A model generated the notes under the pieces. It saw nothing but the letters and a program-made list of their open reading frames with translations. It searched no databases and had not been told where the DNA came from. Source: Paraburkholderia antibiotica (GTDB lineage: Bacteria > Pseudomonadota > Gammaproteobacteria > Burkholderiales > Burkholderiaceae). From it: a DNA stretch of 50,427 bases. The position numbers and the translations under genes were made by a program. Position 1 is the stretch's first letter; each line of letters begins with the position of its first letter. Of the stretch, positions 46,754 through 50,427 are shown in pieces. The stretch spans positions 1 through 50,427 of the forward strand of contig NZ_JABBFZ010000031.1 in NCBI RefSeq assembly GCF_012927125.1. The letters are read 5' to 3'.

Positions 46754-46829
46754 TATGATTTCCTCGAAAGACCGACGCGGCTTGAAAGCCGCGCCGGAGA
46801 GAGGCAGCGTGGACAGCCGCCCGGAATGG

Positions 46830-47576
46830 TTAATCGCGACCGCCCCGTCGGACCAGAGGGAACTGGGCGCCGGCCTCGTCGGCCGTTTCGCGTTCGCGCT
46901 CAGGACCCGCCGCGCTTGCGCCGCCGGAACCGCAATCCGGCAGGATCAGCACGTGCGTCGAGGTTTCGACGCTGACCGAACTCACGGTCGTGACGGTGGT
47001 GATTACCGTGCTTACCGTTGAATCCGGTGGGCTTTGCATCGACGACGCTATCCGGGGATAACGCGGCCCATGATGCCCGCCAGGTTTTTCCGTACGCGGC
47101 GCAGGCCGGCGCATGAAACGGGACAGCTCCGTCAGCGCCAACTGATACACATCCCGCTTGAACTCGATCACACAGTCGAGCGGCACCCAGTACTCGTTCC
47201 AGCGCCACGCATCGAACTCAGGGTGGTCGGTGGCGCGCAAGCAGATGTCGCAGTCGCGTCCTACCATCCGGAGCAAGAACCAGATTTGCTTCTGGCCGCG
47301 ATAATGACCGCGGACCTCGCGCTTGATGAACTTGTCAGGCACCTCGTAACGCAACCAGTCGCGCGTGCGACCAATCACCTTGACGTGCTCGGGGTGCAGC
47401 CCGGTCTCTTCGTGTAACTCCCGATACATCGCTTGCACAGGGGTCTCACCATATTTGATGCCCCCTTGCGGAAACTGCCAGGAATGTTCACGGAGCCGTT
47501 TGCCCCAAAACACCTCGTTGTGCGCGTTCAAGAGGATGATGCCGACGTTCGGGCGAAAGCCTTCACGATCCAGCAT
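46830..47576 (-). CDS. rppH: RNA pyrophosphohydrolase RppH with C-terminal extension
   Basis: Protein of 248 aa. RppH removes pyrophosphate from mRNA 5' ends, starting RNase E-dependent decay. The Nudix box is complete (GGIKYGETPVQAMYRELHEETG region, residues 38-59), and the N terminus MLDREGFRPNVGIIL is standard. E. coli RppH has about 176 residues; here residues beyond about 160 form an extension with a Pro-rich linker, a Ser/Thr/Val repeat (STVSTVITTVTTVSSV) and a charged tail. AAGGTGG precedes the ATG. Confidence 0.94.
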   Translation of the reverse strand: MLDREGFRPNVGIILLNAHNEVFWGKRLREHSWQFPQGGIKYGETPVQAMYRELHEETGLHPEHVKVIGRTRDWLRYEVPDKFIKREVRGHYRGQKQIWFLLRMVGRDCDICLRATDHPEFDAWRWNEYWVPLDCVIEFKRDVYQLALTELSRFMRRPAPRTEKPGGHHGPRYPRIASSMQSPPDSTVSTVITTVTTVSSVSVETSTHVLILPDCGSGGASAAGPERERETADEAGAQFPLVRRGGRD

Positions 47577-47880
47577 ACAACCACCTTCGAATCCTTTAAA
47601 ATTGCTTTGATTATAAACAGATAACGAACCCTACGCACCGAATCGCATAAGAATGGAACGATTCGCCGCAACAGGCCCGTGTTTGCGGTAGCCTGTCGGT
47701 TTTTCCGTGCCCTGTTCCTTGCGCGAGAGGCTTTGCGCGGCGGTTTCGGTGCCGTGGGCGGCAGCGCGTGCCGTCGGTCGGGCGAAGCGGGCCGGCCCCG
47801 CAACGGATCTGTGTCGATTTCCCCAACGTTTTCACCTTTTCGGGCGGTCCCTCCGGAGCCGCCGCTTTTGGACAATCTGA
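47577..47880. other. Divergent intergenic region, rppH / proS
   Basis: 304 bases without a supported gene. It holds a perfect TATAAT on the minus strand (47615-47610) for rppH, without a clear -35. Just before proS there is a hairpin GGCGGTCC / GGAGCCGCC (47844-47863) followed by TTTT. The proS ribosome-binding site is poor (GGACAATCTG). Confidence 0.6.
47610..47615 (-). promoter_or_regulatory. rppH promoter -10 element
   Basis: A perfect TATAAT on the minus strand, 34 bases before the rppH start codon. No convincing -35 at 16-18 bases. Confidence 0.5.
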
Positions 47881-49617
47881 ATGAAAGCCTCCCGTTTCTT
47901 TATCGGCACCCTGAAAGAAGCGCCCGCCGACGCCGAAATCATCAGCCACAAGCTCATGGTGCGCGCGGGCATGATCCGTCGCGTCGCGGGCGGTATCTAT
48001 AACTACCTGCCGGTCGGCCTGCGTTCGATCCGCAAGGTGGAAGCCATCGTGCGCGAGGAAATGAACCGGGCGGGCGGGATCGAACTGCTGATGCCAGCGG
48101 TGCAGCCGGCCGAACTGTGGCAGGAATCGGGCCGCTGGGAAAAATACGGTCCCGAGCTGCTGCGCTTCAAGGACCGCAAGCAGGCCGATTTCGTGATGGG
48201 CCCGACGCACGAGGAAGTCGTCACCGACATCGCGCGCAACCAGATCAAGAGCTACCGTCAGCTGCCGGTCAACTTCTATCAGATCCAGACCAAGTTCCGC
48301 GACGAGATCCGTCCGCGTTTCGGCTTGATGCGCGGCCGCGAATTCATCATGAAAGACGCGTACTCGTTCGACAAGGACGCGGATGGCCTGCGCGAGTCGT
48401 ATCGCAAGATGTACGACGCGTACGTGCGCATCTTCACGCGCCTCGGCCTCGAATTCCGCGCGGTCGCGGCGGACAACGGTTCGATCGGCGGCAGCGGCTC
48501 GCATGAGTTCCACGTGATTGCCGACACCGGCGAGGACGCAATCGCCTATTGCCCGACCTCGGACTTCGCGGCGAACGTCGAAGCCGCCGACGCATTGCCG
48601 CTGATCGCGCAACGCGCCGCACCCACCGAGGACATGAAGAAGACCGCGACGCCGGGCAAGGCGAAGTGCGAGGCCGTCGCCGAACTGCTGAACATTCCGC
48701 TCGAGCGCACCATCAAGTCGGTGATTCTCGCCACTGAAAACGAAGGCGCCGAGCCGACCATCTGGCTGCTGATGCTGCGCGGCGACCACGATCTGAACGA
48801 GATCAAGGTCGGCAAGCTGCCCGGTCTCGCCGACTTCCGCATGGCGACCGAAGCCGAGATCATCGAGACGTTCGGCACGCCGCCGGGCTACCTCGGTCCG
48901 ATCAACACGAAGAAGCCGGTCAAGGTGATCGCGGACAGCACGGTCGCGAACATGAGCGACTTTGTGGTCGGCGCGAACGAAGTCGACTATCACATCACCG
49001 GCGTGAACTGGGGCCGCGACCTGCCGGAGCCGGTCGTCGCCGACGTCCGCAACGTGAAGAAGGGCGATCCGTCGCCGGACGGCAAGGGCGTGCTCGACAT
49101 CTGCCGCGGCATCGAAGTCGGCCACGTGTTCCAGCTCGGCACGAAGTACTCCGAAGCGATGAACGCGACCTGCCTCGACGAAACCGGCAAGCCGCGGCCG
49201 ATGGAAATGGGCTGCTACGGCATCGGCGTCACGCGTATTCTCGGCGCCGCGATCGAACAGAATTTCGACGACAAGGGCATCATCTGGCCGGAGTCGATCG
49301 CACCGTTCGAAGTCGTGCTGTGCCCGATGGGCTATGACCGCAGCGACGCGGTGCGCGAGCAGGCCGACAAGCTGTACGCGGAACTCGTCGCGGCTGGCAT
49401 CGACGTGATCCTCGACGATCGCGGCGAGCGTCCGGGCGTGATGTTCGCCGACTGGGAGCTGATCGGCGTGCCGCATCGTCTGGTGATCGGCGATCGTGGT
49501 CTGAAGGACGGCAAGCTCGAGTATCAGGGCCGTCGCGACACCGAAGCGACGCTGCTGCCGGTCGAGAGCGCCGCACAGGCCGTGATCGACAAAGTCCGCG
49601 CGGCACTCGCGCGCTAA
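47881..49617 (+). CDS. proS: Proline-tRNA ligase, bacterial type
   Basis: Protein of 578 aa, a class II aminoacyl-tRNA synthetase charging tRNA-Pro. It has the bacterial architecture: catalytic core with MKASRFFIGTLKEAP at the start and FRDEIRPRFGLMRGREF as motif 2, an editing insertion (INS, about residues 225-385) between motifs 2 and 3, motif 3 with GCYGIGVTRI, and the anticodon-binding domain from about 475. It lies in the same window as tRNA-Pro(CGG), though unlinked. It is followed after 12 bases by the MarC-family gene. Confidence 0.97.
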   Translation: MKASRFFIGTLKEAPADAEIISHKLMVRAGMIRRVAGGIYNYLPVGLRSIRKVEAIVREEMNRAGGIELLMPAVQPAELWQESGRWEKYGPELLRFKDRKQADFVMGPTHEEVVTDIARNQIKSYRQLPVNFYQIQTKFRDEIRPRFGLMRGREFIMKDAYSFDKDADGLRESYRKMYDAYVRIFTRLGLEFRAVAADNGSIGGSGSHEFHVIADTGEDAIAYCPTSDFAANVEAADALPLIAQRAAPTEDMKKTATPGKAKCEAVAELLNIPLERTIKSVILATENEGAEPTIWLLMLRGDHDLNEIKVGKLPGLADFRMATEAEIIETFGTPPGYLGPINTKKPVKVIADSTVANMSDFVVGANEVDYHITGVNWGRDLPEPVVADVRNVKKGDPSPDGKGVLDICRGIEVGHVFQLGTKYSEAMNATCLDETGKPRPMEMGCYGIGVTRILGAAIEQNFDDKGIIWPESIAPFEVVLCPMGYDRSDAVREQADKLYAELVAAGIDVILDDRGERPGVMFADWELIGVPHRLVIGDRGLKDGKLEYQGRRDTEATLLPVESAAQAVIDKVRAALAR

Positions 49618-49629
49618 GCGGAGCGGGCA

Positions 49630-50229
49630 GTGGAGTACACCTTCCTGTCCGCGACGGTGCTGCTGATCCTGATCACCGATCCGCTCGGCAATATTCCGAT
49701 CTTCATCAGCTGTCTGCGCGGCGTGTCGCCCGAGCGGCGCACGATCGTGATCCTGCGCGAGGTGGCGATCGCGTTTGTGATCCTGCTGGTGTTCATGGTG
49801 CTCGGGCAGAGCTTTCTGCGGATGATGAGCCTGAGCGACCAGTCGCTGCGGATCGGCGGCGGCATCGTGCTGTTCCTGATCGCGCTGCGGATGGTGTTTC
49901 CGCATCCTGACGGCCCGTTCGGCGGCGACGCGCGCGGCGGCGAGCCGCTGATCGTGCCGCTCGCGATTCCGGCGCTGGCGGGCCCGTCGGCGTTGGCGAC
50001 GGTGATGCTGCTGAGCTCGCAGGCACCGGGCAAGACCTTCGAATGGATCGGCGCGCTGACCGTCACGATGATCGTCTGCGCGATCGTGCTGATGCTGGCC
50101 GAACGCATTCAGGCGTGGCTCGGCGAGCGCGTGATGGCGGCGTTCGAACGGCTGATGGGGCTGGTGCTGGTGGCGATTTCGGTCGAGATGATGCTCGGCG
50201 GGATCCGCTCTTTCGTGCATCACCTGTGA
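49630..50229 (+). CDS. MarC family integral membrane protein
   Basis: Protein of 199 aa with about six hydrophobic segments. LILITDPLGNIPIFIS (about residues 12-27) and PLAIPALAGPSALATVMLL (about 109-127) are the repeated MarC/YhgN signatures. Despite the name, a role in multiple antibiotic resistance is not supported, and function is unknown. The start is GTG at 49630, 12 bases after the proS stop with GGAG nearby, so it is probably co-transcribed with proS. Confidence 0.9.
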   Translation: MEYTFLSATVLLILITDPLGNIPIFISCLRGVSPERRTIVILREVAIAFVILLVFMVLGQSFLRMMSLSDQSLRIGGGIVLFLIALRMVFPHPDGPFGGDARGGEPLIVPLAIPALAGPSALATVMLLSSQAPGKTFEWIGALTVTMIVCAIVLMLAERIQAWLGERVMAAFERLMGLVLVAISVEMMLGGIRSFVHHL

Positions 50230-50300
50230 ACGCGTCGGCGGTTGCCTCGGTGCATGTATTAACGCGCTGCCCACGCAGCCATGAAAAAAGCGGCCATCCA

Positions 50301-50427
50301 TGAACTGACCCCGCGAAGTTGGACGGTTAGAGATTAAACGGTACGCGAGGCCTGGGTCCTGTATTGCACGGGACTCAGGCCTTTCAACTTGAGCCTGATG
50401 CGTTCGTGGTTGTAGTAATGGATATAA
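50301..50427 (-). mobile_element. IS3-family insertion sequence, one end (cut by window edge)
   Basis: The terminal sequence TGAACTGACCCCGCGAAGTT begins at about 50301 and resembles IS3-family (IS150-like) terminal repeats. It is followed on the minus strand by the 3' end of a transposase gene. The rest of the element lies beyond the window. Confidence 0.85.
50334..50427 (-). CDS. IS3-family transposase OrfB, C-terminal fragment (partial)
   Basis: The last 30 residues are visible: YIHYYNHERIRLKLKGLSPV and then QYRTQASRTV before the stop. This is the classic C terminus of the IS3-family DDE integrase (rve domain), in which this region follows the catalytic Glu. The 5' part is outside the window, so intactness cannot be judged. 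Confidence 0.9.
   Translation of the reverse strand, partial: YIHYYNHERIRLKLKGLSPVQYRTQASRTV

Noticed and set aside
47881..49617. A functional link between proS and tRNA-Pro as a regulatory unit
   Set aside because: They are about 6 kb apart on opposite strands, with no T-box or shared motif.
47611..50301. An 896-codon minus-strand frame antisense to proS and marC
   Set aside because: It is a shadow of proS and marC; its composition mirrors the coding strand and no motif is present.

Overview
This is a GC-rich stretch of a betaproteobacterial chromosome, almost certainly Burkholderiaceae and most like Paraburkholderia/Burkholderia. The assignment rests on the 5S rRNA 3' end, the gene order of the division and cell wall (dcw) cluster with a Prx5-type peroxiredoxin between ftsZ and lpxC, a Burkholderia-type trimeric porin, and the protein sequences themselves. 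It was made by reading, not by database search. Most of the window is conserved housekeeping DNA with strong codon bias.

Layout. 1-100: 3' end of a 5S rRNA gene and the rrn terminator. 313-7895: an M20 amidohydrolase (-), a soluble molybdopterin oxidoreductase (+), a FadD-type acyl-CoA ligase (+), a porin (-) and the ubiquinone hydroxylase coq7 (+). 8211-25883: a complete dcw cluster on + (mraZ, rsmH, ftsL, ftsI, murE, murF, mraY, murD, ftsW, murG, murC, ddl, ftsQ, ftsA, ftsZ). It is tightly packed with repeated 4-bp ATGA stop/start overlaps and is preceded by a promoter embedded in MraZ-box-like 10-bp repeats. 26147-27857: peroxiredoxin and lpxC. 27947-28429: a DciA-like gene (-). 28717-34261: secA, argJ, a DUF815 AAA+ ATPase and a MutT-like Nudix hydrolase (+). 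34365-39840: a minus-strand block of type IV pilus genes (pilB-like, pilC, pilD) running into coaE, zapD and yacG. 39993-42624: a CNNM/CorC-type CBS protein, tRNA-Pro(CGG) and an octaprenyl diphosphate synthase, all (-). 42908-46063: rplU, rpmA, obgE and proB (+). 46196-47576: a CNP1-like lipoprotein and rppH (-). 47881-50229: proS and a MarC-family membrane protein (+). 50301-50427: one end of an IS3-family insertion sequence, cut by the window edge.

How the genes fit together. The dcw block makes the lipid-linked peptidoglycan precursor (MurC-F, Ddl, MraY, MurG) and the septal machinery (FtsL/I/W/Q/A/Z), and MraZ probably regulates it. ZapD (FtsZ bundling) lies in the separate pilBCD-coaE-zapD-yacG block. 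LpxC commits to lipid A, SecA drives export, and IspB and Coq7 both serve ubiquinone synthesis.

I see no CRISPR array, phage, toxin-antitoxin pair, defence island or secondary-metabolite cluster. The most unusual signal is a possible 42-codon cistron between ftsW and murG. It is joined to both neighbours by ATGA overlaps, ends with the same residues as FtsW, and contains a 13-bp hairpin. Other points worth a look are the four-copy repeat at the mraZ promoter, the stack of hairpins between secA and argJ, and an IS end that may have cut a terminator downstream of marC.
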